In this document: positions 46,966 through 58,370 of the stretch, piece by piece
Numbering within the stretch: position 1 is the stretch's first letter
How the letters are laid out: the number at the start of each line of letters is the position of its first letter
DNA from: Phoenix dactylifera
Lineage: Eukaryota > Streptophyta > Magnoliopsida > Arecales > Arecaceae
Reading direction: 5' to 3'
NCBI RefSeq assembly: GCF_009389715.1
Contig: NC_052409.1
Coordinates: forward strand, 4,205,775 to 4,269,774
Length of the DNA stretch: 64,000 bases
The notes under the pieces: generated by a model
The model's database searches: none
Told to the model about the DNA's origin: nothing
What the model saw: the letters and a program-made list of their open reading frames with translations, nothing else
Made by a program: the position numbers and the translations under genes

Positions 46966-48111
46966 TGATAGCGTGGCAAGGAAAAAAGCAACTACAAAAA
47001 TGCAGTTGGCCTTCTTCTAAGCCGTGGAGAAGCGTATGCTATATATAGCGTATAAAGTATAATACATTTGCAGACTTGGAAGAACTTTTCTTCTGTAAGT
47101 ACGACTCAAGTGTTTTCTTTTTTAACCATTTTCTCCTAAGTTGTGTATGTTGGAATTTGTAAAGGTGTTTGGAGCAAAGTTACTATCTGTAACCTTAATT
47201 ATATCCCCATTGATGAGTGTAGTTTACTAATTAGAAATAGTGAGATTATCCATGTTATAATTAGAAATAGTGAGATTATCCATCTTATAACCTTATTCTG
47301 GCCATGGGGTTACAGGTTACTTCAAACATTCGATTGTTTGGGTTGTTCAAATTTGATTGACTACAAAAAAAATCAAACACTGTCGACGCTTATAAGCGTC
47401 GTTGGTTTTATTACCGATGTTTTATAAAGTGTCGCAAAAACGTCGGCAATGTGAGGGTAGAAAAAAAAATTGTCGATGCTCTTGAAAAGCATTGCTAAAG
47501 CATCAAATTTTAGCAATACTTAAAACCGTCGGCCATTAACTGCTGATATTTTTTATAACAAGAATGTTATTATAATTATTTTTTGTTAAAAAATATTTAA
47601 AAAGATTTTTTGCTGAAATGTATAAACATTTTTTGCTGGACTTGAGTTATGTAAAAAAATTATCTGTCTGCTCATACTGCACATATCTATGAATAGATGA
47701 AGTTTCTGTAAATGAGTCAAACAAATTTCTCTCTACGTATTAATGGAGCATACGCTGATGACCCCACTTTCTTTAAGACTTATGAATTTGGAATCATGAG
47801 GCACTAAAGAGAATAAAATAGTAAAGCAAATGAAATAAAGGACCAATTGTCACATACAATAAACTCCGAGCAAAACTAGGGACCTGCACAACCCCAAACC
47901 ACGTTCCAATCTTTTTTTCCCCAGTGTTTGTCCCATACCATTGTCCAAAAACATGAGTGCGCAATAAATAAGAAGAAAATGCTCAGAAACATAACAAATG
48001 AAAAGTATTAAAAAAAAGGCAGCCCGAGGTGAACTGGATCAAGAAACAATATTGCAGTGGATAGATGAGAACTGAGAATTAATATGGCTCATTTGAATCA
48101 GCGCTACACTA
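46966..48111. other. Gene-free stretch with transposon-like remnants
   Basis: Around 47219-47285 a 33-bp unit (TAATTAGAAATAGTGAGATT...) is tandemly duplicated. From about 47359 there is a CACTA-like end. No coding region was recognised. Confidence 0.5.
47359..47560. mobile_element. CACTA-like transposon end remnant
   Basis: The sequence GACTACAAAAAAAATC resembles the plant CACTA terminus (CACTACAAGAAA). It is followed by the 16-bp perfect palindrome GACGCTTATAAGCGTC (47385-47400) and repeated CGTCGG/CGTCGGC words, like subterminal repeats of CACTA elements. Only one end was found and no transposase is visible. Confidence 0.45.
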
Positions 48112-48470
48112 TCATCGGGCCCCATATTTTGCCCCCACTACAATGAAGTCATCCAATTTCTCTCTCACTTCCAGCCAAGCGTAGCCCTCATCCTCACCAG
48201 GCGCCATGAGTTTGGCCTTGTGGGGACCGGGGAGGAGGTAGATCTGGTCGCGGATGAAGCCGGCCTTGTGGAAGAGGTCGAGGTTGAGTTTGGCCTCCAG
48301 CTCCCGGATGATGGAGGCAATGGTGTTGGGGCCTGACTGCTGAAGGAGAGACTCCACGCAGCTCGCTATCTTCGACGGCTGGGTTGAAAGGGGTTAGGGA
48401 TTTAGCCTCCAACTTTCGGACGAAGAAGGCGATGGCGTTGGGACCCAATTGCCGTAGGAGAGACTCCACG
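48112..48470 (-). pseudogene. DEK_C/SWIB-type N-terminal fragment with internal tandem duplication
   Basis: The minus strand encodes CVESLLQQSGPNTIASIIRE, then LEAKLNLDLFHKAGFIRDQI. This pattern fits the DEK_C helical domain found at the N-terminus of plant SWIB/MDM2-domain proteins, as I recall it. An upstream copy 112 bp away (about 48400-48470) repeats the first half (ESLLRQLGPNAIAFFVRKLE) and then leaves the pattern. After the DEK_C part the frame continues into unrelated residues and stops at 48112, and no SWIB domain follows. It looks like a decayed gene piece in a region of local duplications. A short real gene is less likely. The family call is from memory of the motif. Confidence 0.5.
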
Positions 48471-48472
48471 CA
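48358..48472. repeat. 112-bp tandem duplication inside the DEK_C fragment
   Basis: On the plus strand, GGAGAGACTCCACGCA ends at 48360 and again at 48472. The similarity extends back through GTTGGG and GATGGAGGC-like words in both copies. Confidence 0.75.
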
Positions 48473-48559
48473 CAGGGCGGGGCGTTAGAGATTGGGAGAG
48501 GTTTAGGCTGGGTTGGAAGGGTTTAGGAATTTATTGGGGTGGGGGGGTGGAGGGATGGT

Positions 48560-48690
48560 GAGGGATTGGGAGATGGTTCTGGAAGGGGCCTTCGATGATG
48601 CTTTCTAAATTGTCGCACTTCCGAGTGGAGGGGGGCAGGGATTGGGAGATGTTTCTGGAAGGGGCCTTCGATGATGTTTTCTAAAGAGTC
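48560..48690. repeat. About 75-bp tandem duplication
   Basis: The text GATTGGGAGATG, TTCTGGAAGGGGCCTTCG, ATGATG, TTTTCTAAA occurs twice, near 48563-48610 and 48638-48685, with a GA/GG-rich spacer. Confidence 0.8.
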
Positions 48691-49026
48691 ATCTTTAGCT
48701 TAGCATCTATGAAACTGAGTTGATTCTGAAAAGAGGCCCCAAATTATCCTATTGCCCGGGCTGCCTAATGGACCGATCATCCGACCCTATTGAGTTCCTA
48801 AAACTTCCATTGATGAACCTTGTTGATTGATCTTGGCCTGATTGAGTTCGATTTATTGAGCGAATCGTCTAAACCTAATCTGCCCGAGCCGTTGAACACT
48901 GTCACCCGACCAACCGTCTCCTTTTCTTATTATTTAAATTCGAATAGAAATTAATCTCACTTTTAATGTCTTTAAATAGGTCTAATAGAGTCGTCTAGTG
49001 AAGTTTGACGATATAAGACGAAAGAA

Positions 49027-49177
49027 GTAAGTAAATCTTATACTCCTTACTAGTTTTTAAACTTGTAAGTAAATCTTATACTCATTACTAGTTTTTGAAC
49101 TTATAAATAAATCTTATACTCCTTATTAGTTTTTGAATTTATAAGTACATCTTGCACTCTTTATTATTTTTCAAATG
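49027..49177. repeat. 38-bp minisatellite, four copies
   Basis: Units begin GTAAGTAAATCTTATACTC and end AGTTTTTAAACTT or a close variant. Copies 1 and 2 are nearly identical, 3 and 4 are progressively diverged. Confidence 0.88.
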
Positions 49178-49710
49178 ATTATGTTTTCTGTACATAAAAT
49201 TTGCTTGTGAAAATATCATGTTTTTCTTAGAATTATGGATTAGCATATGTAGTTCATATACCTCTATTTTTTTTCTCTCCAGATAAAAAGAATTGATAGA
49301 AACAAAGGATGGATCAAGCTTAGAGTTTACACTAGCAATCTTGGCGATCTATATAACAAAGCAAAACTTTAGTTCTTCAATTGATTATAAATTTGTAGTT
49401 AGTGATTTTCTGAATAGTAAGAATAATGGGTTTGATATTTATGTTTAGATTTAGATACTCTCAACTAATATTAATTTTATTTAATAAATAATAAAATTAA
49501 ATTTTTATTTATTTTATTATATGTATAATGGATTTGTAGACTAAATCTAATGTTGGTTTGGTATTATCCTGGACCGTACCTTTTACAGTAAAAAGAAAGA
49601 TTTTCCACAGCAGAAGTGGTCTCAAATTCTTATCGGAGATTGTGCAGTCCTAGGTAGAGCTTTCCACTCCAAAAGTTGACAAGGCTCAAGGCTTGGAAGC
49701 AGCCTTTATA

Positions 49711-49760
49711 CATCATTATTTCTCGTGCTGACTCACATCATTATTTCTCGTGCTGACTCA
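49711..49760. repeat. 25-bp direct doublet
   Basis: CATCATTATTTCTCGTGCTG plus ACTCA occurs twice in tandem without a difference. Confidence 0.9.
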
Positions 49761-50006
49761 CATCAAATGGTTCAAGTTAAAAATTTCGAACAATATCCCA
49801 GAGGGATAAGATCATCCAAGAAATTCAGGACAAACCAACAAAAGTATCTGTTCATCCTCGGACAGGGCTACGGTATGGCTAGCAAATTAGCTAGCAGATA
49901 GACACCAGGAATTCAGGTTAAGGGGGAGAAATGAATTTGTAATGCCAAAAAGAAGGTAGAAAGGAAGGAACGAAGGAAGTTGAGGGAGAGACCTATCTGG
50001 TGAGCT

Positions 50007-53000
50007 TTACGGCCAGCACCACCGCCAAGACAACCAGTGACACCGACACGCCGCGACCAGCCCAAGCACCACCCTTGCAACCAAGCACCCTTGGTCCTCT
50101 TCCTCAAAGACCTACAAAAAGAGGAACAAGAAAGAAAAGGAAAGAAAATTTGTTTATAATCGCATAAAAGACAAACCAAAAGCAAAAATTGTTCTTACCT
50201 GAGCGAAGTCAGTACCCTGCTGATCCTGGTAAGTGGTGAAAATTTGAGATTCCATGGTTGGGATCATGATGTTCCTGTGAATCAATGTGTTCATCGCTCC
50301 AGTCCCGGTGGTAGGAGGTACCACATCCAAAATAAGTATGTCTGTATACACATATCATTATAAATAAACAAAATATTCATCAAAATCCTTAATTAAACAC
50401 TTTATCATTTGGTAGTTGCAGGTACCAAATCGCACATAAAGCAATGATTATGGTGAAAAATTTAACCTTTAGTATCACCCCAGCCGTTCCCACTTAGAGT
50501 GTCTCCTATTATAGCTGCACCATCTCTGGCTGCTTCATCTGGGTTCACCTCCATGTCCGGCTCCTTTCCATTAAAGTAGTCCCTCAAAAGCTGCCGAATC
50601 TTAGGAATTTTGGAACTCCCGCCCGTGAGAACAACGTCGTCAATTTGATCCTCGTTCAGTCCAGCATCCTTCATGGTTTCATTCACATGCCACACAATCT
50701 TCATGAACAAATCATTGTTCAACTCTTCAAACAGGTCCCTCGTCAGTAGCTCAGAGAAATCAAGGCCCTCACAGAGTGATTCAATGACCATTTGAACTTC
50801 CTGCTGGCTGCCCAAAGCTCTCTTGGCACGTTCACATTCTCTCCTCAACTTCGCAAGAGCCTGGCTGTCCCTGCTGATGTCCTTCCTATGCTTCCTACTG
50901 ATCACTTTTATGAAATGCTGCATTATTGTCTTATCAAAGTCCTCACCTGCAAAACAGGAGAAGAAGAAGAAGAAGAAAGAGATCGAAGAGGAAAACGGTG
51001 TTAACAAATCATCTGCTAAGAAAAAAACCAGTAACTGTACGTGCTAATAAATCAATTACCTCCTAGTTTGTCTCCACTAGTTGCTAGAACCACAAAAGCT
51101 CCATTATGAATAATCAAGATGCTGACATCAAATGTCCCACCGCCAATGTGACAAACAAGGATGTTTTTCTGACCAACCTGCTTATATCGACCGTATGCAA
51201 TAGAAGCAGCCGTTGGTTCATTGATAATTCTAACCAAATATAAGTGGGCTTTCTCACAAGCAACCTTGGTAGCCCGTCTCTGAGCAACATTGAAGTAAGC
51301 TGGGGGGCATAGAAAAGAAAAATAAATTAAAACGCGAGGAATCATAACTGTACTTTGCATGCAGACAACATTTTTTTTACCTGGAACAGTAACAATGGCA
51401 TCCATGATAGGCCTATCAAGTGCGCGTTCAGCATCCTCCTTCACTTTTTCTAGAAGAAGTGCAGCAGTGTCCTCAGGACTTATAAACCACTCGCCCCTTT
51501 CCTTCCTCGCTTTAATATAGGGCTTACCATCCTTGTTAACAATCTCGTACGGGACAAACTTCAAGTCTTCCTGTACATCTTTGTCCCTAAATCTACAGAC
51601 GGCATGAACATTAGCATTTTCGTCTACAGCAAGTGGAAAATCAAGAACAGTAACGGTTGAGAAAAAAAAAAAAGCGCACTTTCTTCCAATAAGTCGTTTG
51701 GCATTAAGAATAGTTCCTTCAGGATTCACAAATGCCAGCTTCCGCGCATCCTCGCCAATTAGCATCTCAGTATATGCCACGCACGATGGGGTCATGCCCT
51801 TTCCCTTGTCATTGAGTATGCCCTCCAAGGAGCCATTCACGTCAGCAGCAGCACGTGTGTATGAAGTTCCTAAATCTATCCCAATGGTCAATCCAAAAGA
51901 AGATCCTGCCAGTGAATTCAGAAAGTCAGTACGCCTCTGCTTTTTCTTAAGACCAATGCTATCATAGCTAAAAGCAATCAGTCCATGCACCTCCAATCTT
52001 CCCTTTAAAGAGAAAAGGTGAAAATTATGATTTGAAACATATGAATAATTACATAGAAAGCTCAATCCATGCATAAAACAGACAACAAGATGCAGAACCA
52101 ATGAAACAGAAGAATTGCAAGTGATAATCACAGAAAAGAAGCATTGAAATAAGTAATATTAATGATGAACCATATGCTTGTAACATGCTCTTTGGAACTA
52201 CAGTACAAAAGCATGCTTGCAGTAAATTTGATGGATTAACCCTAAAATACTTATGAAGCATGAAAAACCATCTAACTTCTTCACTATATAAGAAGTTCAG
52301 AGTTCAATCACGGACAATCTGAAATTGCATACATATAACAAAGCTAATCATTCCATCAAAATCCTGCTCTATTCTTAAATTTTAAAATAAAAAATCCACA
52401 CCATATACTACCAAATAATTCTAAAAAAGGAGGCCACATTAATCAATCAGCCCTCAGTGAAGCGTTCAAGCTCTATTCTTTATTCTTGAATAAAGAATAG
52501 ATGTAGCATATACTACGAAACAAAAATGAAGGAACGGGTTTGAATTAATGGATCAGCTAGAGCCTGGCAATCTAGCAACAAATTGAGAAAGACTACATCA
52601 TTCCAAATCAAGAACCCAACCTAGAATGCACCGTCGGATATGGAATCTAGCAACCAATCAAATCAAGAATCACAAGCTACAGAATTAAATGAAAAAAAAG
52701 AGAGGAATATATTGATCGATGAACCCTCAACGATCTCGCCACAAGTCAATAACGCCCAACATCATTCTGAGTCAAGAACGAAAAGAATTGCTATCTGTAC
52801 CAATAACCCAATCTAATCCTGTCGCATTCTTGAAAAGAATTATATCAATGCAGTTGCTTAACCAAGCAATTAAAGATTTCTTACTGCCTCCATCATCATC
52901 AAAACTAGCTGGCCTGATGTAATCATCGCCGTCGCCAAACACACCCTTCCACTTGATCCCCGCCTCTCGGAACTTCTGTCCAAGATAGATGAGCTTCCCA

Positions 53001-53464
53001 AAGACCGCCCAGATCTTGGTTGCGATGATGGGATCGTCCTCCTCCTCCACGGGGGATAAGGCCTCCAGTCCCATGTCGTCGCCGCGGAGAGCGCAGAGGA
53101 ACAGACCCACGAGACCCCTGCTCAGAGGGCAGCCCAAGCCTTCCTTGAAGGTGATTTCAATCAGGTACCCCAGCAGAGCGAGGAAGACGGGATCTTGGAC
53201 TGGTTCATAGCGGTCGGTGCCCGGGGCCGGCTCCGGCAAGTCCTTGAACGGCCAGAAAGGACTCGGGGTGCGGAGGTGGAGGCCTCTAGCACGTTCTTGG
53301 AATTTCTTTCGAAGGTATCCCAAGAACTCGTCGAAGAACTTTCTGACGAAGCGGACGGGATCCTCTCCTTGGGACGAAGAGGGTCCAGCCCCGGCCGGCG
53401 GAGGTGGGACGTCGGTGGGTGGCGGGAAGACTCGGCGGGCGGCGCGGCCAGTGGCGTTGCCCAT
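50007..53464 (-). CDS. Chimeric BiP/Hsp70-like protein with unknown N-terminal domain, lacking the substrate-binding domain
   Basis: Exons (minus strand): 52885-53464, 51680-51905, 51381-51592, 51060-51299, 50467-50946, 50199-50341 and 50007-50111. All junctions use GT/AG and agree in phase, giving 661 residues. Exon 1 (about 193 residues) starts [11 protein letters not shown], is Pro-rich and then unknown ([34 protein letters not shown]). Exons 2-6 are a diverged BiP-type Hsp70 ATPase domain: [43 protein letters not shown]. The second phosphate motif reads HIGGGTFD instead of DLGGGTFD. After a changed linker ([10 protein letters not shown]) only the start of the substrate-binding domain remains ([20 protein letters not shown]) before a Cys/Trp-rich tail and stop. 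There is no HDEL. The exon 1-2 junction (GCAGTAAGA to CTGGCAG) is the least certain step; exon 1 could be a separate gene. Confidence 0.7.
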
Positions 53465-53492
53465 GGGGACGGCAGACGGCGAGAGTTTCTGC

Positions 53493-53495
<3 letters not shown>

Positions 53496-53526
<31 letters not shown>
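53496..53526. repeat. GA microsatellite in the leader of the Hsp70-like gene
   Basis: A GA run about 30 bases upstream of ATG 53464. It reads as TC on the gene's strand. Confidence 0.88.
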
Positions 53527-53529
<3 letters not shown>

Positions 53530-56514
53530 AGAATGCGGGCTGGGAGACGGAAAGAGAAGCTTTTGGAGACAAAGCGCGGGGAGGAGGGTTTTAAAGGGAG
53601 GAAGGTTCCGTTCGGTTAATAATCTGCACGTGCAGCGCACGTGAAACGAAGGAGGGAAGAAAAAGTTTTGACCTTTAAAATTATTATTTTTTTGCGGTTA
53701 ATAATTATTGAGATTTTTTTCGAACATATTCTCTAAATATTAAAATTTATATGAATATTCTTTTAAAATTGGTATATGCATGTATAGCTTTATAAAATAT
53801 TTGTTTAACGTGTATATCTTATATTTTTCTCTTTTCTTGCATATGTACCCACGCCATCTAACGTCGTCAAAAATTAACGGTTTAAAATTAAAAATGACTA
53901 AAATATTTTTAATGGATACATAAGCAAAAAAAATATTTATAAAGATATATATGTAAATAATATTTTGCAAGAGTATTTATACAATTTCAAATAATTAGGA
54001 GAATTTACATGTAAGAAAATTTTAATTTTATTTTTTTCTATTTTAATCTATTTTAACACTCGAATTTCAAAAGCCCATAGATGACAACACATTGGTTGTT
54101 TAATGCAATGCTATCCTATGACTCTTAGATCCAAGCCGCCATCTCATCCAAGCACGTCCTGTACATGAATCGATCAATCATTTGTTCCACAGCTAATAGC
54201 GTTACTTAGAATGTAGCAAAAATAGAGTGTATGTATTGGCATAAATGAATTTTTCATAAACATATATCTACTGTGCATAATTTGATGGCTTTTGTGTATA
54301 TCCAATTGATGATTGTAACCTTAGCAAAAAAAAAAAAAAAAAGATTGTAGCAATGAATTGAAATGGACAACGCATGCAAATATAGAGGTGCATATTGACC
54401 AATAAGAATTCTTTCTTAAGCACGTAATCACTTTGTGTAATTACTTGATCCAGTATTTAGATCTAAGCTTGTTTATTTCCAACCATCGAGATGGGTAAAC
54501 AAGCTCTTGCGAGGCTACCTCTGATTGGCTTCTAGCTTGACCCGAACTAAAAGACCAAAAAAATAATACTAGCCGACTGATTAGCCCAGCCCACGGCCAA
54601 AATCAGGTCATGGCCTGCCATCGTTACACCAACTTATTATGAGCTGGATTTAGTTGCTAGTCTTGCTTCTCCCCTTTGGAGAAATTTCTTAAACTTGTTC
54701 CACGATTTCTAACTTACTACTTGTAATTCTTTCCCGTCGTTGCTGCATCTGTTTCCCACCATGGTATAATAACAGGTGATTTTTATTATTATTTATTAAT
54801 AGAAAAGGTTACCACCTTAAATTTGTCAGGGAGGCATTAAGTTATCAGCATTGCTTTTGGCTTTGATCAAAACTTTTCCCGCCAAGGCTTTTAGGAAACA
54901 ATATCTTAGTTTTTCAAGAAGTGATGACATAACCCACCACCATTTCAAGCAAATAAAATGATCGATGCCTTCATTCGGAGTACCTTCAAACTGGTTCTTC
55001 TTAAATATAGCTTCATCCTTAGTTTAATTACTACTCCTTCAAGCTCAGACGAATGTAAAAAAATCCCTATCGGCTAGACGTTGGCTCTCAACATCTGGCC
55101 AAATCTACATTTCCTTCTCTCATATAAGCAAGAGAAGGGTTGTATGTATAGCCTCCCGTTTCATCAATATATTGTCTCGTCTTTCATTTTGCTTGCCAAA
55201 TAGGTGAGGGTTGTATGATACCACCGTTTTAGCAAAAAAAAAAAAAATGAAGTGAGAGTTGGACGCATGCTTGCGTTATAATCCCCCCACAAGGACCACA
55301 GATATTTATGCATTCTAAAAATTTGGACATGGATACTAAATAATCAATTATAATGTGGGTGGGTCTCTCGCTCTATTTTTCTGAAAAAATAAAAGAAAAA
55401 TGTTGCACCATGATTTTGTGATTCTGGAGGCCGCATGTATTTTCAATAAATATGACCAAGGGAAGGTTTGGTCTCACATCATTAGACTTACACAGGGAAG
55501 AAAAAAAAGAGAAAGAAAGAAGAACAAGTGTTGCAAGAGAATCACCTTGAAATTAATGAATATATGTATTTATGTATGTATGTATGTGCTTGAATATGAT
55601 TTGAAATCGAAATCCAATCCCATCTACAGTCAAGCAAAAAAAAAAAAAAAAAAAGTAGCTCAACTGTGTCCACTCAACTACAAAATAATTTTGAGGCCAC
55701 GTGCCATGCCTATATCTTGCAACGTGTAGATCATACGAGCAAGTTCCCTATAATTCGAGGTTTTTTTGATGATGATCCGATGTGGATCGTACTTATTCCA
55801 CCATCTGGACCAACCTATCCCGCATCAGCAGTGACGGTTTTCTCTATATCTAAAGAGAAACAGCTGAGCTACTCCCTAATGTATGGATTCATAATTAGCT
55901 TCAAAGTTTACGACAAGTTAAATTATCATGGTCCACACCTAGATCCAACCTATCCTACTTTGTTGTGGGAATTAATGATTTTTTTTTATACGAAGGGAGG
56001 AATGAATTCTTGCTTGGAGGGCTTAAATTCACAAATATAAACAAAATTTTATTGGAAAACCTTCCAGTGGAGTAGAGGAAAAAAACTATAGAGCAACTCT
56101 AAATATAATTTATTATAAATAATATAGTAATGACAATAAGATTCTCTCATGTATTATGCCAAAAACTTGAGGCATACAAATACAAAGGTCGCTTCACCCG
56201 ATGTCTCTCAAAATCATTGGTGCGCTCCTCATGGTAATCAGCAACAGTGAAATCAAACAATGATCTGCGACTGGTGTGATCGCTAAGAACACAAAAGTGA
56301 CCTAAAAAAATTCGGACAAAACTATGTTCTTAAATTATAAGACAAACCTAGAATTATAAAAAGACAAAAGGAGAAGAATCATCCTGTAAAATATGACTCC
56401 AAAAACAATTAGAATCGCAAAAGAACAAAACAACCCCTTCATGTGGCTTCCTTTCTAAGGGCTTCCTCCTCTCCTCTTCTTTTCTATTTTATTTTATTTT
56501 ATTAATCATATGAA

Positions 56515-56777
56515 TAGGGGTGCAAATAGGTCGGATCAGGTCGGGTCATGAGTAACTCCGACCCAACCTAATTTTTTGTTCAGATTCTAATTTTGGATCC
56601 AAACTCGATCCAATAGAAAATCAGGTCGGCTCAGGTCGGGTCCATCGTTATAATTTTTGACCTAATGGGTCATTTGAGTTTGGTCGAATCCATGTATAAT
56701 CCGGACCCAACCCAAAAAATTTAGGACCGGATCGGGTCAACCCCTCCATGGCTTCAAAATTTGTGTTTGCACCTCTA
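56515..56777. mobile_element. Possible MITE with TAGGGGTGCAAA ends
   Basis: The left end TAGGGGTGCAAAT and the right end TTTGCACCTCTA are near-perfect inverted repeats. The interior is full of GGTCGGGT and GACCCAACC words, common in plant hAT-like MITEs. Similar text continues to about 57025, so a larger or composite element is possible. No target duplication was found. Confidence 0.55.
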
Positions 56778-57580
56778 CGGGCTGCAGTCCATGAGTCCAA
56801 AAAATTTATAGATTCGGATCAGATCGGATCGAATTGTAAGATTGAAAATTCAAAATAACCTAAATTTCAAATAGGTCGAGTCGAATCTGAATTCAATAAA
56901 CTCAAACCTGATCCGAAAAATAAAACGAATTCAATTAGGATCTAATCCAATCCCATGGATCCTCCAAAATAGGTCGAATCGTATCTAAGCAGGTCAAGTC
57001 ATTAGTAAACCTAATTCATGTACAGCCTTACATATGGTCCCATGGGGCTGGACGCAATGTGCTGCACATTCTGACAATTAGAAATGTCATCAAGTTTGAG
57101 CTGGGGTGTCACATGCAGTAACCTAGACGAAAGGTGTCGGATATTTTTTGTTGAATATGATGCAATCTAATAAAAGGCGGTGGGGACAGTGCGAAGATAA
57201 GATCTATTCGGCACTGCATCTAAAGGAAGGTCTGGTCCCCAATCTCTATCCACGCAACTCTCACCTGCGGTTGTGATTTTGGTGTATTTCCAAGTGGTTG
57301 CATCCATTTTCCTTTTGAGTATGAGCCCTTTATTCAAACCTTGAGGGATGCCATTATAAAAATATATTTTTCTACACAGAAAAATATAATAAAAAACGAA
57401 CAATCTACACAGGAAAAATATATTTATTGTATCTACGTACCAAATGACAAAAGTATTCCCATACAGGTACATCCATCTAGTGCAATATACAACAATATTC
57501 TTGTTATTTACATAGTCAAGCTGATTGATCCCCGGGAACAAATAGCTAGCCGTGCGCGTCCGCGAATACATGGACACTAT

Positions 57581-57670
57581 TGTTTCCTTTTTATATCTAC
57601 GGCTGAAAATTTTGGCCAAACACTTTTGTTTCCCTTTTATACCTACGGCTGAAAATTCTGGCCAAACAAA
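57581..57670. repeat. 46-bp tandem doublet
   Basis: TGTTTCC, TTTTATA, CTACGGCTGAAAATT and TGGCCAAACA occur in order twice, starting at 57581 and 57627. Confidence 0.88.
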
Positions 57671-57767
57671 AAAATGGCAGGTTCTGATTGATATTATTCT
57701 GCCGCAGCAGATTATTTAAAATGGTTAGGAGATACAGAATCAGTACTACAATTTGTAGGCTAAAGTC

Positions 57768-57905
57768 ACAGGCCGATCATAGCATATGTGATTAAATTTA
57801 AATAGATTCAGACCTTTATCTTAGCTATAATGCCAAAACTTAAATAGAAAGTATGTGAGGATCCATATGAGCATGCGTTTAGTACCATATCAGTTATATA
57901 TTAGG
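57768..57905 (+). mobile_element. TRIM-like LTR element fragment upstream of catalase (fossil)
   Basis: It resembles the inner part and second terminal repeat of the element in catalase intron 2. Shared words are GCCGATCATAG against GCTGATCGTGA, TGTGATTA, ACTTAAA, and GAAAGTATGTGAGGATCC. It is clearly older and more worn than the intron copy. Broken. Confidence 0.55.
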
Positions 57906-58370
57906 TAGATTTTAGATACTTGTATGGGAAAAAAAAAAAATCTAATGATGATATTTTCAGTTAATGTGACAAAATTAGACACAATTGGATATGAATCGAT
58001 GCTTTCGAAAATCCTGCGTTTTACATCCTCCAGCCGAAGAGCTGTTTACAGTTTGGTCCCCCGTTTCATTCAGCTTTTAATTCAAGGGGACACCCTGGGC
58101 CGCGAGTTGTTGTGTTCTCTCCTTCTTTTCTCCATTATTACGTACGGTGTGAGATAAGATCGAGCGCCTGTCCGTTTATAATTTGCCATCATTCCACAGA
58201 TTGGATCGCCATATCAGGCTACCTGCCAGAATCAAAGGTGTCTCCAGTCTGGCCCTTGGGTGGGTGAGATGCAAAGCTGGGAGACGAACTCTTCCATTAT
58301 TTAACACCCAGAGTCAGAGAAGATGGGAAAGGAGCGCAAGGAGGCTCACCACTTTCAGTCCCAAGAGGCC

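Larger units (their letters stand above)
48691..50006. other. Gene-free stretch with local tandem repeats
   Basis: It contains a 38-bp minisatellite (49027-49177) and a 25-bp doublet at about 49711-49760. It is otherwise AT-rich with no recognised exon. The final part is probably the 3' UTR side of the Hsp70-like gene. Confidence 0.55.
53530..58322. other. Long gene-free region between the Hsp70-like gene and catalase
   Basis: AT-rich. It contains A-runs at 54330-54350, 55236-55248 and 55637-55653, each preceded by retroposon-like text, plus a possible MITE (56515-56777), a 46-bp doublet (57581-57670) and a TRIM-like fragment (57768-57905). A frame at 57167-57619 (minus) is AT-rich and unlike any protein I know. 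The right end is the catalase promoter. Confidence 0.55.

Noticed and set aside
53195-53644. Plus-strand open frames opposite exon 1 of the Hsp70-like gene
   Set aside because: They run through the GA microsatellite and are explained by the GC-rich antisense exon. However, exon 1 itself is unproven, so this is only probable.
54330-55653. A-runs suggesting several SINE/LINE 3' ends
   Set aside because: No clear target duplications or conserved tails could be found, so individual elements are not claimed.
57167-57619. 150-codon minus-strand frame
   Set aside because: Composition is that of AT-rich noncoding DNA (Tyr/Ile/Phe/Lys-rich); it crosses a tandem repeat and has no known motif.
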